Assembly: GCF_000972845.2 (NCBI RefSeq)
Contig: NC_040033.1
Location: forward strand, 1,974,344 to 2,038,343
Length of the DNA stretch: 64,000 nucleotides
Reading direction: 5' to 3'
Source of the DNA: Larimichthys crocea
Lineage: Eukaryota; Chordata; Actinopteri; Sciaenidae
Positions 1-12,900 of the stretch are shown here, piece after piece. A model generated the notes under the pieces. It worked only from the letters and a program-made list of their open reading frames with translations. It was not told where the DNA came from and did not search any database. The first letter of the stretch is position 1. Each line of letters starts with the position of its first letter. The position numbers and the translations under genes are program-made.

Positions 1-1744
1 AAAATCAGGTAAAATTCAGCTCCAGGACTGTGGGGGCGGAACGTGTCAGATGAGTTCAGAAAATGACATGACTAACTCTGAAACACTCTGAGCTGAGATG
101 AATTCATCTCTATCTCCTGCTCAGGGTGGCCAGCGTGTCATCGAGCCACCCTTTAAGGACCGCCCACTAAAATCCTGAGACTGAAAACTGTTTGAACCTC
201 TAACTCCAACATTTCAGTGACGTCGTCTTTTCACGTGTTTTCAGCAACTATTGTCCAACATATTAATGTTTAATTGCCTTTGCACAGACTTTAAAAATAA
301 AGCTGGCCTTTTAGAAATAAGAATATTTTTAAAAACCCCCTTCACAGTTTTAAAGTGCCCCACTTGACAACAGCAGTAAGAGCACAGAAGTACTTTGAAG
401 GATGCCTGAAGAGTTATATCACTTCATAAACACCCAGTAGGAGATTTAACATTTAAACTGAAATAACAGTTGAAAGTTTCCAACAGTAATCTCTACTTGC
501 TCAGAGGTCGTGCATGCTGCTAATTTCCTCTTAGGTTTGGCTTGTAGTGTTAGAACGTTTCAGTCGCACACTACAGTAGAAAGTGTTTTTTAAAGTTGGA
601 TTAAGTGATTTCATTCTGCAGACACAAATCACACCCAGACAACTCCAAAGTCAAATATTGTTGTTAAAATATTGTTGTGTTTCTGGTTTTCCGTGAGTTC
701 TGCAACATTAGGTGAGGGCAGGGTGTTATTCATGCAATCTTGTCTCTGGTATGCTGGCAATCCGTTTTTATTCATCTCAACATCCAAAGTACTGACTGCA
801 TAGTTGTCAGCTGTGTCGAGACTGCAGCGTGTCCAGAGAAAAAAAGATCGTCTTTGTGCTTGTCCCTGTCGTCTTATTCCTGTTTGTTTATGAAGTGAAG
901 TCATAAAGCCCCGAGATTAGTGTGGACTGGGGGGGGATCGGTGCATGCCTCCACCTTATTTTTAGCGAAACATACAGTAGAGCTGCGAAAGGTTGAAAGT
1001 ATCACGTTCGACTGGTTATTTTACTCTATGGGACGATTTGTGGGTTGGTATTAAGTAAGTTTTAGCTTTTACTCAGCCTTAAACGTTCGTGCATCATGTT
1101 TTGCTGTCTTATTTCACATCACATCTGATCTAACAGCCTCCTGATTACCTAACTCTAACCACACGACTGGATTGAAGTTTGAAGAGTGACGCAGTTGTTG
1201 ACTCTTGACTGTTGTTCTTGGAGGCCATGTGGTTTATTTTAAAAAAATCGTTCTGCTCGAGAGAAAGAGATAATTCTGATGTTGACCGGGTCCAGTGGAA
1301 GTGGCTACAGAGATGGATGTAGATGATTCTCTGAGGGACATGCTCCTCATTAGTTGGCATTTATTATCCGCTTTCTCTGTGCAGAGCAGTGCCTGTGCAT
1401 ACATGGACACAGAATTACCAGTGGTAACATGCAGAGACTGAAGCATATTTTTCATCTGGAAAAAGATGATGCCGTTCAGTGGAAGTGCTGGGCAGAGGAA
1501 ATGAATTTCAGAGAAAAATAAGGGTTAGGACGTTGTCTTTAATGTACCTGGCTTAAGTGCTCAGGTGCTCGTTGTTGCATGATTATCTGTCATTACTATA
1601 GTTGACAAAAATCATTCAGTTAAATGTAGCATACAGAGAGACTGACAGATGAGATGAATTAGTGCCTCCGGTCTCAGAGTTCAGCGTCGCCGTGGTAAAT
1701 ATGGACATCTGTACATTGTTCTGATTCGATTTCTTGGATTGACT
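1..1744. other. No gene or element recognised
   Basis: AT-rich sequence with only short scattered frames. A short G run occurs at 929-936. Nothing else could be supported. Confidence 0.6.
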
Positions 1745-1804
1745 GAGACTGAGCTAGCAGCAGCTACAGCTGGCAGCAGTTCACTTCACTGTCCGTCAGG
1801 AAAC
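1745..1804 (+). repeat. Dispersed repeat family A, short copy
   Basis: ACTGAGCTAGCAGCAGCTAC followed by a segment ending GTCCGTCAGGAAAC is nearly the same as 5813-5871. Family A also supplies the innermost sequence of both inverted-repeat arms. Confidence 0.7.
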
Positions 1805-2837
1805 AAACATAAATGCATCTATACACATAATACATTAAAAATAAACGATTACATGAAGAATAACTGTGAATCTGAGTTTCTTGTTTCTTGTTCGGACTGT
1901 TTGGAAATGATTGGAGAGAATAATGAGGCACAGAGCTCAGAACATTACTGTATCTACATTATTTCAGTCTGCCTGCTTTTTGCAGTATGAACATATATGG
2001 TTATCTGTATTCATCATTGTACAAGCTTGAAACCAAATGAGTGTACGTACAGCACAAAAGATGAATCCATTCACACAGGAGGGACAAATCAAAACCATTT
2101 AAAACCATTATAGCTGAGGGGAAAGAGTGGGACAAACAAACAAGTCAAGAAAAGAAAAACGATATTTATGCATGAAATACGCCCATGTTTCAAGTCTATG
2201 AAAAGGCTGATGTCACGAATGTCCTTCATCAGAGCCAACACAAATCTGAGTGTTAATAGATAATTTAATACCGTACCCAATGTTTCACCGTTTTCATGCG
2301 GCATAGATGTTCATTCAGTTCATTATTTCCTGACCCTAACCCAAGATCACGCTGTTGTTTGTGTAAAAATACAGCAATTACAAAACCAACCCATTTATTA
2401 TGTTAATAGTCCCCTCTCACATCGATACGTAGAAAAGGATTAAAGCGCCATGCTTCCATTCTCCACAAACTGACTCCTCCACGTTCGATGAATGAAACAA
2501 AATGCATTGATTACCACCAGTTTGATGCAGCTACTAACATTTTAAATGTGGGTGCAAAGGTGCAATGCGGTTTTGGAGTGATATTCAATATCCAGTGGTA
2601 GGGCACAAATTAAAACAGACAAACAGGACTGTTAATGTTTCCCATCTCCTCGTGGACGTCTTCGGCTCTGATGCTGGTTTTTATTGGATCTGGCTCAGCT
2701 TCTCCTCCGCAACACCTCCATTGAAATGAATGGAAAAAACCTCGCCACAGCGCCGGATTTGGTCTTAATCTGTCAAACTTCAAGTGCATCTCTGAGTCTG
2801 AAATCATTTTAACAACTGGCACCCCTGATGAGCAGTA

Positions 2838-3030
2838 ACACCTGCTACACATGTCCTCACATGTTATTATTAATCCATGTCACGTTGCGTGAATATACAG
2901 CCTGGTACAAAAAACAGTTTTGGTCTCTGTAGCTAATTTCCCCGTTCATGACAACTGTACTGAGGGTGAATTTATTACAAACTCACCGTTCACATTATAT
3001 TAAGGCTTAAAGTTATACAGAATGACGATT
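2838..3030 (+). repeat. Dispersed teleost repeat family B, deleted copy
   Basis: It contains ACAGCCTGGTACAAAAAAC, CTAATTTCCCCGTTCATGAC and ATATTAAGGCTTAAAGTTAT, segments I recognise as widespread in teleost genomes, class unassigned. The left part matches 6960-7010 and the right part 7255-7312; the segment between them differs. Confidence 0.7.
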
Positions 3031-4214
3031 TTTAGATTATCTGGGAGGCAGAAGAGGCAGAACCTCTGTGGGTGACGCCACGCATATGCAGTCCACCAAG
3101 TCAGTGGTGGTCGGTGGTTTTTTGACTACTAACTCGACTAAAAGGTCAATGGTGAGTCTTTCAACGGGACGAGGTTCAGTTGATGAGTCTAAGGTCCTTT
3201 GAGGGAATTCTCCAGTGACAATCGAGTATCAAACAGTCAGCGTCTGAAGACAGAAAGTTATGGAGCTCGCTCCTTCAGAGAGTATCTCCGCAACCTCCTT
3301 TCAGCCAGAGAACGACCCCGCTCCGAACTGTGACAAAGAAACAGGACAGCAGGTCACGGCTGTCAGCATCGGTTTGTCAGTCAATTTCCATCCATGTCGA
3401 GAAAGTGAAGTTCTCTTTGTACCGAGCCTCAGGTGTTCCCTAATCAGGACAGACTCACTCACTTTTGACTTGTACACATTAAAGTTTTAAACTTTCATCT
3501 TTTTTTATGGTTTACTGTCTGCTGCACACTCAGACTGTCAGTCATCTCTTTCTACCTGCACGGAGTACTGAATAAGCTGTACAGTGGTAGTTTATTGCTT
3601 CTTACTCAGAGGAAATCTACAAAATGGACTTGAATTTCTGACTGAACTGCTGAGTTGCATTGTGGGTAATGTAGGCACCTAATCTAACACATGGAATAAA
3701 AAAATATATATATTTCTGGTTCTGCTGCATGATTGTTGTAAACAAACCACCAACTTCATTTTCTCATCAGGTTCTAAAGAAGTGTTACTCTGCAAACAGC
3801 GAGTTTGTTCTGCATGACAGCAGGTAATCAGGTAAGTGAGCGTGTCTGCGTTTCAACTCGTTTTCAGCTCCGTGAATATTGCAGTCATCACGTTTAACCC
3901 TTGTTGACACAGAATAATGAACATACAGGATGGATGGAGGGATGTAAGAGAAGTTTTGTCAGTTCCTGTATAAACAAAGTCTTTCGCTTTCTTTTGGTGG
4001 AACATCGACTCGTCATACAGTAGAAAAACACTCTGCTGAGGACAGAACAGAGTAGATGTCATATTTATTGTAATAAATATTACATAATAGAGTGTACTCT
4101 CTTTGAGCCAGTTGTTTTCATTTAAAAAGTAATGATATCATGTATGTGGCATTTGTTGCTTTCTAAACATCAAAGAAAAAGACAATTGTTCTACATATCC
4201 ATTTTCTTTTATAG
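3031..4214. other. No gene recognised
   Basis: The 76-residue frame at 3260-3490 has no recognisable motif and no splice or codon-use support. The interval 1805-2837 is likewise empty. Confidence 0.6.
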
Positions 4215-4545
4215 GAACAAACATGAGCTGGTCAGTCCTCCCTGTCGACTCTGCGTNNNNNNNNNNGAACAAACATGAGCTGGTCAGTCCTCCCTGTCGA
4301 CTCTTCGGTGAACCATCCCAAAGAGCCTCTGTTTGTTTGGACAGTGAGAGCCGGTCAAGTCCCGCTGTCATAAATATTTCGAGCAACTCACATTGTTACA
4401 ACAAACAACCGTAATGTGGTGTTAGGTCGTGTCTTTGGCAGCTTGTATGGTAAAACATCACAGAGACCCAGTCAAGTCCTCCGCGCCGACTCTTCGGTGA
4501 ACATCCCCCAAAGAAGACAGCCTTCGTCTGGGCAGTAAGAGACGA
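4215..4545 (+). repeat. Imperfect tandem repeat interrupted by the N gap
   Basis: After the duplicated 38 bp, a diverged copy recurs at about 4470-4545: GTCAAGTCCTCCGCGCCGAC then TCTTCGGTGAACATCCC, against GTCAGTCCTCCCTGTCGAC then TCTTCGGTGAACCATCCC at 4284-4318. The period is about 185 bp. True copy number is unknown because the assembly breaks here. Confidence 0.65.
4257..4266. other. Assembly gap of 10 N inside duplicated sequence
   Basis: The same 38 bp (starting GAACAAACATGAGCTGG and ending CTGTCGACTCT) lies on both sides, at 4215-4252 and 4267-4304. The gap is either an unmerged contig overlap or a break within a tandem repeat. Confidence 1.
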
Positions 4546-5812
4546 GTATGCTCAGGCGTTTACTGATGAATGCTGGTGATTGTGTCATGTGATGTCTTGG
4601 TCTCCCTCCACTGTGCAGGGTGAGTCAGGATCTCCCTCACAACACAATCTTTGCAGCTTCCATAAGACTTTAAATACGGGGATGCTTTGTCGATTTTAGA
4701 TTTACAGTGGAAACCCATAGAAAGAAATCATAGATATCAATACACTGATGTATATCTAACCAACTTAAACTAACTACAATACAGAGCTCAGCTTATTTCC
4801 CATGTTTGGTACATTGGAAATGATCTGGGGCACTATGAGGTCTCAAGGGTTAAAGAATCAAATTTACTTTACGTTTCCTTCATTCCACTTTTCAGATTAA
4901 CACCTTTGTTTTTCTGTCCTTTGGAGGTATGAACGATATGAACGCCCTTTAGCTGCACTGTATGTTCCAGTTTTAATCATTAGTAATTTAAGATCTTGAA
5001 CTATCATGGTGTATTTGCAGGATTTCACCTGTTGTGTAAAAAAAGGTAGATAACGTACTTCTTGTATCTTTGCCTTGTTACATAAGAAGAAGGTGTTGTG
5101 GACTCAGATTTCTCCCCCACCCCCCTGACCTTACTTTGGATTATGGCTGCTTATTTTATGTGTATTAAAATTGCACTGTGAGAAGAAGAAAAGAAACATT
5201 GGCTCAGGCTCTCACCGTAAAACAGAAACGTTCCTGTTTCAACAAGATTGTTTTCACGTTCACGGTTCAATATTTTCCATGTTACTACGACGTATTTTAC
5301 AAAGTTTTCCCATCATAACATGATATGTTGGTATGCTTTTATAACAGCGGACTTCCACACTGTATGTTGCTCCTTATGTTATCTGGTCTGGCTGGTTTTG
5401 TCGTCATGAGGAGAGATTTAGATTTCGTTTTTGTCCACGGCGGCAGCAATGTGCTGCCACAGGAATGTGGCTTATTCAATGTGTTATTTAGAGTTATTAA
5501 GGCTACAGTCACATTGCCTTGTGTGATGTGACTTAATGATGAATAAATGAAAGAAATTACTTTGTTGCTTCATTTGATCGCAACTGATTGGAGCTTTTAA
5601 AATCACTTTGATTGTCGGGGAAGATTCAGAACTAAAAAGTGAGTAAATGTGTAATTTTGTTTGCAGGACCTTTTCAGCTTTGACATTTTTTTAGCTCAAC
5701 TCAGTTGCTACACTTGTCAATACACCTACATACGCCTTTGCATGCTGGCAAGGCACTCCAGATCTCTGCTAAACATTCCAAGTAATAGGACGACCTTTTG
5801 TCTCGTGGTGAC
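4546..5812. other. No gene recognised
   Basis: AT-rich sequence with a C run at 5115-5126. Possible diverged extension of family A near 5660-5812 that I could not delimit. Confidence 0.55.
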
Positions 5813-6000
5813 AGACTGAGCTAACAGCAGCTACAGTTGGCGCCAGTTTACTTTATTGTCCGTCAGGAAACAGTTTCACCAAAATCAGTGAAATAGTTGG
5901 TGGTGTGTGAGTTAGTGCTGTAAAGCGTTACGTGCATAGTTACATAGTGTGAGAACAGACGTACGAATGACAGAGACACCATTGACCTGATTACAAGTCA
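5813..6000 (+). repeat. Dispersed repeat family A, long copy beside the hAT element
   Basis: It contains ACTGAGCTAACAGCAGCTAC, GTCCGTCAGGAAAC, TCACCAAAATCAGTGAAATA and TAGTTGGTGGTGTGTG. It ends CCTGATTACAAGTCA against the hAT target duplication. In reverse complement it matches the spacer and right-arm start (53385-53570) across the very position where arm pairing begins. It therefore shows that this position is internal to the repeat and not its natural end. Confidence 0.75.
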
Positions 6001-6008
6001 GTGTAGAT

Positions 6009-6601
6009 CAGGGGTTGGCAAATAAGTTCTATTTTTTTTCCATTATATTAAAAATAAACTTTATTTAACTTCAGAAATGCATTTAAATTAATTTAAAAGA
6101 TTAATTTGCTTCTATATGTGCTGTTATTACGCCCACTGCGTCTGTCATGAAACAAGCAACCTGCCGTAACTAATGTATACAGCAGCGCAGATCTGTCGCT
6201 GATGTGCATTCACATTCATATTTGATTTTGAGCCGACCTTGTTTGGTTTTGTTTTTTTCATTTAATGAAACATATTTGTTCACGTTGTCCGTTGCAAGAG
6301 GGACACAGGACACTTTTATTTTCCACAGGTTACAGCGCACGCACGTGCCAATTAGTGTTCCGACCTGTGCGTCAAGTAAAGAGGCTGCGAGGATGTTCTG
6401 GCTGCTGTCACGTTACTTATCAGCTACTTTTCAATAAATGTTGTGAAATCTGTGGAATTGTTGTATTTTGACAGGAAACATGAGGTTTAAAAGATATATT
6501 TAAATATATATATATTAAAATAAATCAACGTCATCTAGCGGGCCAGATATAATTGATGGCGGGCCAGTTTTGGCCCGCGGGCCGCTAATTGCCGACCCCT
6601 G
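6009..6601. mobile_element. Non-autonomous hAT transposon with perfect target duplication
   Basis: The element starts CAGGGGTTGGCA and ends TGCCGACCCCTG, which are near-perfect terminal inverted repeats of the hAT superfamily. The 8-bp target duplication GTGTAGAT is exact on both sides (6001-6008 and 6602-6609), the length hAT elements make. The 593-bp body holds no transposase-like frame; short open frames inside have no recognisable motif. It is inserted at the edge of a dispersed repeat copy (5813-6000). The perfect duplication suggests a fairly recent insertion. Confidence 0.92.
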
Positions 6602-6959
6602 GTGTAGATCAACAGGATTTATAATATTTTCTAAAGGTTACATAATGTTGCATTAAAATGTAAATTATAGGAATTGTTCCACACTGATCTCTTCACAGAG
6701 ACTATGAATGGGCTGCATGATTGCATCTGTCTCTATCATCACTATCATCATGTCTGTATGTGTGTTTCTGAGTGAAAGCAGAAACATCTTTAGCATAAAG
6801 CGACACCTGTTCACATCTCTGCAGTCCTCCAGAAATAAACTATTAATACAACATCCTGTGCATGATATCACAAGATATTTTAGACAATAAAGGAGATGTA
6901 GCACGACAAGCAACATCTCCTTTAGACTCATAATTCAATTAGCTGAAACCACAGTCGCA

Positions 6960-7330
6960 CACCTGCTACACATGTTCTCACATATTATTATTAATCCATG
7001 TCACGTTGCGTGACTCGTGCGTCTGGATATTCCACGAGGCTGAGCGGGGGGGAGGAGAAAGGTTTGCGTAAAGGTCTGAGCTCAGCTCAGCTCTCTTACA
7101 GGTCTGATAAAACAGCGAGAGAGCAAAGTTTGCTAATTCCAAATATTAAAAGAGGAAGTGCCAAAAACTGCAGTTCCTCAAACGTCCACTTGAGGCTGGT
7201 TCCAGAAGTGAGTCAGTCTCCATAAGTCCCCATGTTCAAATAAAAAATAAACATGTTAACAGCCTGGTACAAACTCACCTGTTCACATTATATTAAGGCT
7301 TAAAGTTATGCAGGTGGGTGCTGTTACTGG
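6960..7330 (+). repeat. Dispersed teleost repeat family B, longest copy
   Basis: It shares its start (CACCTGCTACACATG, ATTAATCCATGTCACGTTGC) with 2838-2890. It then carries CTCAAACGTCCACTTGAGGC and TCCATAAGTCCCCATG, which recur inverted at 9785-9925, and ends with the TTAAGGCTTAAAGTTATG block. No coding frame. Confidence 0.75.
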
Positions 7331-8312
7331 TAGCTTTGCCGATTTATAGATGAGAAGAGGCAGGATTGTTGAGATGGTGGTCAGCGCCGCAGATTTTGAC
7401 CTTCAGATATATTGTGAATAACTATCAGTCCAGACTGCTGATAGATCACAAGAATCCTTCATAACTGAAAATGAAAATAAAAAAACTAACCCTGAAGCTC
7501 ATTTTAAAAACCATTCATCTTTCCATTTCCAGGGACGACAGCGGCTAAGAACATTTCTAAACGAGTCTTTTCATTTAAAATTTTGAATAAAAACAGGTAG
7601 AGATGCAGAAAAACATGAAACCTGAGACACAAAACAACAAAGACAGTAGAGAGTAAAACATCAAACTTTTCTCTGTGCGCTTGCTTGTACTCGGGCGATC
7701 GTGGGAACAAACAGATAACAACAGATAATAATTAAAATAACCTCAGCGATTGAAAGCATGTGGCATCATCTCAGTGGACACAATAAAAGCCTCTGTGTAA
7801 CACCTGTTTATGATATAATAAACTGCCTGTCAGACACGAAAGCCTCGCCTAATTGTGAAGTATCCCCGTCCACCCACGCTGAGGTCATTTTAATATTAGG
7901 CTTATGCAATAGTTTAAGAGGTTTGGGGGACTTTTATTCACTCTGTTTTATTAATTTTTCCCAGAGGGCATTTTTTATCTACATCACTGCTGTGTGTATG
8001 AAACACTGCAACTGCATAACCCGTTGGTTTCTGACAGAAACCTTGCAGATTTCTGACCCATTGGCTCATAAGAATTGATAAACAGGCTCTTGTCTGGGTT
8101 TATGCATTACAATAAAAATGTGCACTCAAATGAGGCTTGTCTCCTGTATTCCATGTCATCGAGGACATCATAATACAATCAGGTTCAGCGCGTTCAACGA
8201 AACTATGTGTATCTACACAATCGGCGATTAGCTGGTGTTAAATGCTCTTTTTAGAAACATTGTTGCAGAGGTTCAAACAAGTTCTCCAAATTAAAAATGT
8301 TTTCTGGTTCCT

Positions 8313-8332
8313 GGATGGATGGATGGATGGAT
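8313..8332. repeat. (GGAT)5 microsatellite
   Basis: Five uninterrupted GGAT units. Confidence 0.95.
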
Positions 8333-8335
8333 GCT

Positions 8336-8460
8336 TCTGCCATCAACTTTCCAATCTCGGTATAAAGCCCTGAAAGTTTTGTTAGAGTTGTAGCTTGCTC
8401 CCGTCATCTCAATCATTTGGTGTAAGGTGGTCATAAAACTCAAACCAATCTGTCTGGACT
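8336..8460. repeat. Repeat pair F, copy 1
   Basis: GGTATAAAGCCCTGAAAGTTTT and a following CATTTGGTGTAAGG resemble AGTATAAAGTCCTGAAACTTTT and CATTTGATGTAAGG at 11098-11145. Function and class unknown. Confidence 0.5.
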
Positions 8461-9469
8461 GTGGGGAGATGCACAGTCCAGTCTTGGTTTTCTTGGACTG
8501 TAGGAAACAAATTAGTTGAGTTGCGGAGTAAGTGAAAGCGTCTCTTGGCGTGTTCTCACATTTGTACCACAGTCGAGTGGAGAAAGAAATAAGAGGGATT
8601 ACTCGATGGCTGTTCATTGGAATACTGCTGCTGAACCAGTTTTGCTGATCTTCATCTGAACTTGATTCGCAGACAAGACATAAGACAAAAAAGAGGTTGC
8701 CATGTTACCTCAACAAGCGAATCTTCATGCAAGCACACGACTGGATGAGCAGTAACTGTCCAGGTTGTATCCATGAATGCCCGAGCAGCGCTGACGCATA
8801 AAGGCTGATACCCCTTTCTCTTCAAGTTCACTTTATGAACCTTTATAATAAATCCCTCCCGTCTTTAACAGCTTTTTGAAAAACATCCAGAACTGTAACA
8901 ATAAATGTGACACTGATTCGAATGTGTTACTTATTCCGCAGCTCTCTTTTATCCATTTTCATTTGCACATTTCCTCCGCTTCGCTCACCACCTCCTCAAG
9001 AAATCACATGAATCGGGTCAGAAAAGTTAAAAGCCGCTGAGCGGCTCCAATTACGATACGAGCTGAAGCGCGAACGGCGGACAAAAGGTCCTTGTGAAAA
9101 TTATACACACACCTGGCGAGAAGCTATAACTTTGAAGCGCGAATCTTCGGCAACTGTGAAATCATGCTGATTGCTTGCACTTAGAGAAGGCACTAAGGAC
9201 TCTTATTTCTTGTGAATCTCTGAATAATTTTGCTTCTTAAGGACGAAAACGACTTTGGTTGGACTGATTACATTTAGTAGATATATGCAACATCTGACTT
9301 AGCCAAAAACTTTGCAGCTAAAAGAAACAGATGTAGGTACGATAATGTTCTTTTAATTAAACAGTTTCCTGCTCCTCCATCTTTAATGAAACTGTGGTAC
9401 ATGTGTTACGGTGTTGGGTTTCTTCTGGGTCCATACTGGTCAGTTTGTACTGTGATGGTTCAAGCAGGG

Positions 9470-9730
9470 CAACCAGGAACAGGGTAACAGGACCCAAATG
9501 CAGACTTAGAGGATAAACTGATGCAGATCAATGGTTTATTAAGCGGAAGTGAATATCCAAAAGCTTACGGATCATCAGGCAAGCTTTCTTTAAAACTAGT
9601 GAAGGCGGACCCAACAAGCAAACAAAAGAAAAGGAGCAGGAAACATCTAAAGTCCAACAGGGTCCAAGAAACCAAGTAGCAGTCCAAAGAACACTGGGAA
9701 ATAAAACACAAGGCTGAAACACTTAAAGGA
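9470..9730 (-). repeat. Retroelement-like repeat (GACCCAAATGCAGA motif)
   Basis: GGACCCAAATGCAGACTTAG followed by AATGGTTTATTAAGCGGAAG is a junction I recognise from abundant fish repeats, probably LTR or other retroelement ends read in antisense. Class assignment is uncertain. The open frames here (9528-9756) look accidental. Confidence 0.45.
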
Positions 9731-9784
9731 TAAAGATGAACTGACACTGAAACCATTGTCGGTGAACCTGAGGCAGGCTAAATG

Positions 9785-9925
9785 ATGATGCCACCTGTAT
9801 AACAGCACCCACCTGCCACCAAAGTGTCCACGCTTATGTTTATTGCTTCTGTGAATAATATGGGGACTTATGGAGATTGACTCAGTCTGTAACCAGCCTC
9901 AAGTGGATGTTTGAGGAACTGCGGT
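9785..9925 (-). repeat. Dispersed teleost repeat family B, inverted copy
   Basis: The reverse complement contains GCAGTTCCTCAAACATCCAC, GAGTCAATCTCCATAAGTCC and AGGTGGGTGCTGTTA, in the same order as the 6960-7330 copy. Confidence 0.7.
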
Positions 9926-12900
9926 TTTCATTCACAGCCACTTGGGTGCACATATATAAGCATAAGCAACAATGAGTCTGACAAAGGTCCGCTTTCTAGC
10001 TTTTTCCAGGGCTTTCAATTGCATTGAATCATTGTCTTTATCAGCAGATGGATGACAGATTAAAAACCTTGTCCATTGATGGTGAAAGCTCTGGAATAAG
10101 GACCTCAATTTAAGGTTATTTTGTAATTTCCGAAGGACGGTCAAAAACACCGGAGCCACATGAAAAACAAAGTTCTCAGTCACAGTTCAAAGCGACACTC
10201 CTGACCCTCTCCGGTAATACATGCAAGTAAATTGGCACTGTGGCAGCACAGTGACTCATTAAATCAGCCGTGTCACTCAAATGCTAGGGCTACAAGTCCA
10301 AGTAGTGCTTCAAGTGTATAAAAGCCCTCATTAACACAGTGCAGAGCTCCGAAACTGGAGCACCACATTTGTTTGAATTTAACCGGTTTTCGGTTAATTG
10401 TCCGCGTGACATCAAACATCACATGTGTGGCCTCAGTTTGGGAGCTCACACAAACACTTCATGAAATTAATATAATTAACACTAACACATCTGCAGATAA
10501 TGGATCGGGAAGGAGGGGAGTGAGGTCTGAAAAACGACCAGACAAAAAAACAAATGCCACTCCACTTATAAACATGGCAGTTTGTCAAAAAGGGTGAAAT
10601 TTCCCACCGTGGAGCAAAATCGGCTCATTAGAGCGACTAAAAGGCTACGCTACATTTAACACCATGCTTGTCCTGAGAGCTTCGCTGTGAGTTTCTGTTG
10701 ACAATTTTGCCTTAACTTGAAAAATTAATAGAGAAATATCTGTATAAAACAGAACAAAAGTTTAGTTTTGAGGATTTATCCTTCACCTTCACAGCATCAC
10801 AGTATGCAGCCGTTTAATTATTGGTATAGAAAATTAAACATTATGCATATGGGAGCCAATCACCATTTTTCTGCAGAAACTCAGAAACTATTTATCCAAG
10901 ATTCAGATAGTTTTCTTTCTTTTTTTTAGACAATAAGCCAGGTCGTCACCTTTTGCTACTTACGCAATACTCAGTGTTAAGGACACATTTCTTTTGCTAC
11001 CATACAAATACTGAGTATTAGTCATCTACTTTCTGCTGGCCTTGCACACCATGGCTTTTCAAACTATTTCACTGTCGCAGACAGATTTCACAATTTCAGT
11101 ATAAAGTCCTGAAACTTTTGCCTGTTTACCCATTTGATGTAAGGCGTAAGTCTTGTTTGATCTTAGGTTTGAGGTTTTTTAGTCTTGGCTCATGCAAATA
11201 GTGACGTTTAAAGTCACATGAACAGCGTCAACAACAATCGGTGTGTCCTCTCGAGCGCCATCAAAAAGTAGGCATGTTTACCGCGGTAAAGATGTCCTCG
11301 GTCTTTGCAAAGTCTTCAAAACTCTGCGACTTTTGACAGGGGAGCAGACTTTGAAGCTCTCTAGTGTATGTTCAGCATTAGTTGCTTACTGCTTGGTTAC
11401 GGCATGACTTTGTACCGTCTGACGACCATTTAGGGCAATGGTCAATGTTTTTCAGGGCTTCCAATATAGGCAGTGGAACAGATATCGAGGACGAGACTTC
11501 CTTTGCATTTTGATTAGCAACTTCATACACATGAATGACAAGACAAAGGTACATTTCAGCCAATCTGCATATAAATGCAGATTCTGTGGTTGCATTTCGA
11601 CCAATACGTTCCACCTCTTTTGCTCTCCACGTGGACTGTTTACCAACCAAAACCAACTCAAACATGATTGGTCAATACTACTACTACTAAAATTTGAAAC
11701 CAGAACACTTTTCCGATACCAACATCTTGATCCCTTGCCTGCAGATTCTTCATTCATGTGTAGATATCTGTTTATAGAGATTATAGAGACTGGTTTCATG
11801 AGCCCAATCAGCACATTTACATTTATTCATAAAGACAAATACTGCAAAAATACTTCATATACAAACATGCATATGCATGCACATCCTTCCTTTCTTCAGG
11901 TTGTCTACACAGAGGTTTCCCCTTTTGCCTTCAAGGATCAAAAAAGTCCCAAACCTGAAGTAAAGCACACGACCTTTCTTATCTTTATTTCACAGTAGAT
12001 TAACGGTAGTGAATTCAAGTCAGTCCTGATGATTAGCAAGAGCTCAAACAAAGCGGAGGAATCTCTTCAGCGCTTCAGTTTTTCCATCAATAACAGAGAG
12101 GATTCCTCAGAGTTCCCCAACGAGGTCACAGTGTTTTCCTGCTGCTTTGCCCTCAGAGACGGAAAAACGTCGACCTTTGCTATTGACGAGCAGCAGGGAT
12201 TTAAAGAAACGGCGTGGACACCTGCTGTGCGAAGCCTCTCGCATCAAAGCTTCTGATGAAGAACAGGTCATCCGTCATGACTCATACCGAGTGGAGAGAC
12301 TCTCCACGTAACAATAAACAGGCTTCATCGATAGAATGAAGCAAGATGTATAGTATTACGTAACTCATTTAACGTACAGAAATAAAAGACAACATATACG
12401 TTTTGATCTTATTGTATTAAAAGTTTTGGGCAGGCAGAGAAGGATCCATAGAAACCCTCCTGTGTGCCTTTCTTCCATTAAAGAATGTCTAAAGCATCAA
12501 TTCAGAGCCTTACTCAATCACAGCAAGACTCAATTAACATGTCAAGGCTGCTTTTAATAGCTAGAAACTGTTGTTACTTGACTGTGAAGAGTGTTTTCCA
12601 CTCTGTGGCTGTAACTGTGAAGCCTTCTTTCAGACTTGCTGGCAAAACCAATCGATTCAAAAATTCTCTCCTGTAGATTATGTTTGAACAATCCCAGGCA
12701 AGTGTGAAGAAAGAGATCGGAAATAATAACCAAAGTAAAACATCACAGTATCGTACACTTTGACAGTTACTAGTCCAAGTAATGATGCATTACTTTAACA
12801 TTTTAAGATCGGCTCTGTGATGCCTTACCAAGACTTTGACTGCTACAAAAACATACAGGCATGAAATTAATATCACCCATCCATCAAAGAGAAGGTATGT

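Noticed and set aside
11438..11998. 186-residue plus-strand frame
   Set aside because: No motif and no coding-like composition, and antisense frames of similar length overlap it. Treated as chance.
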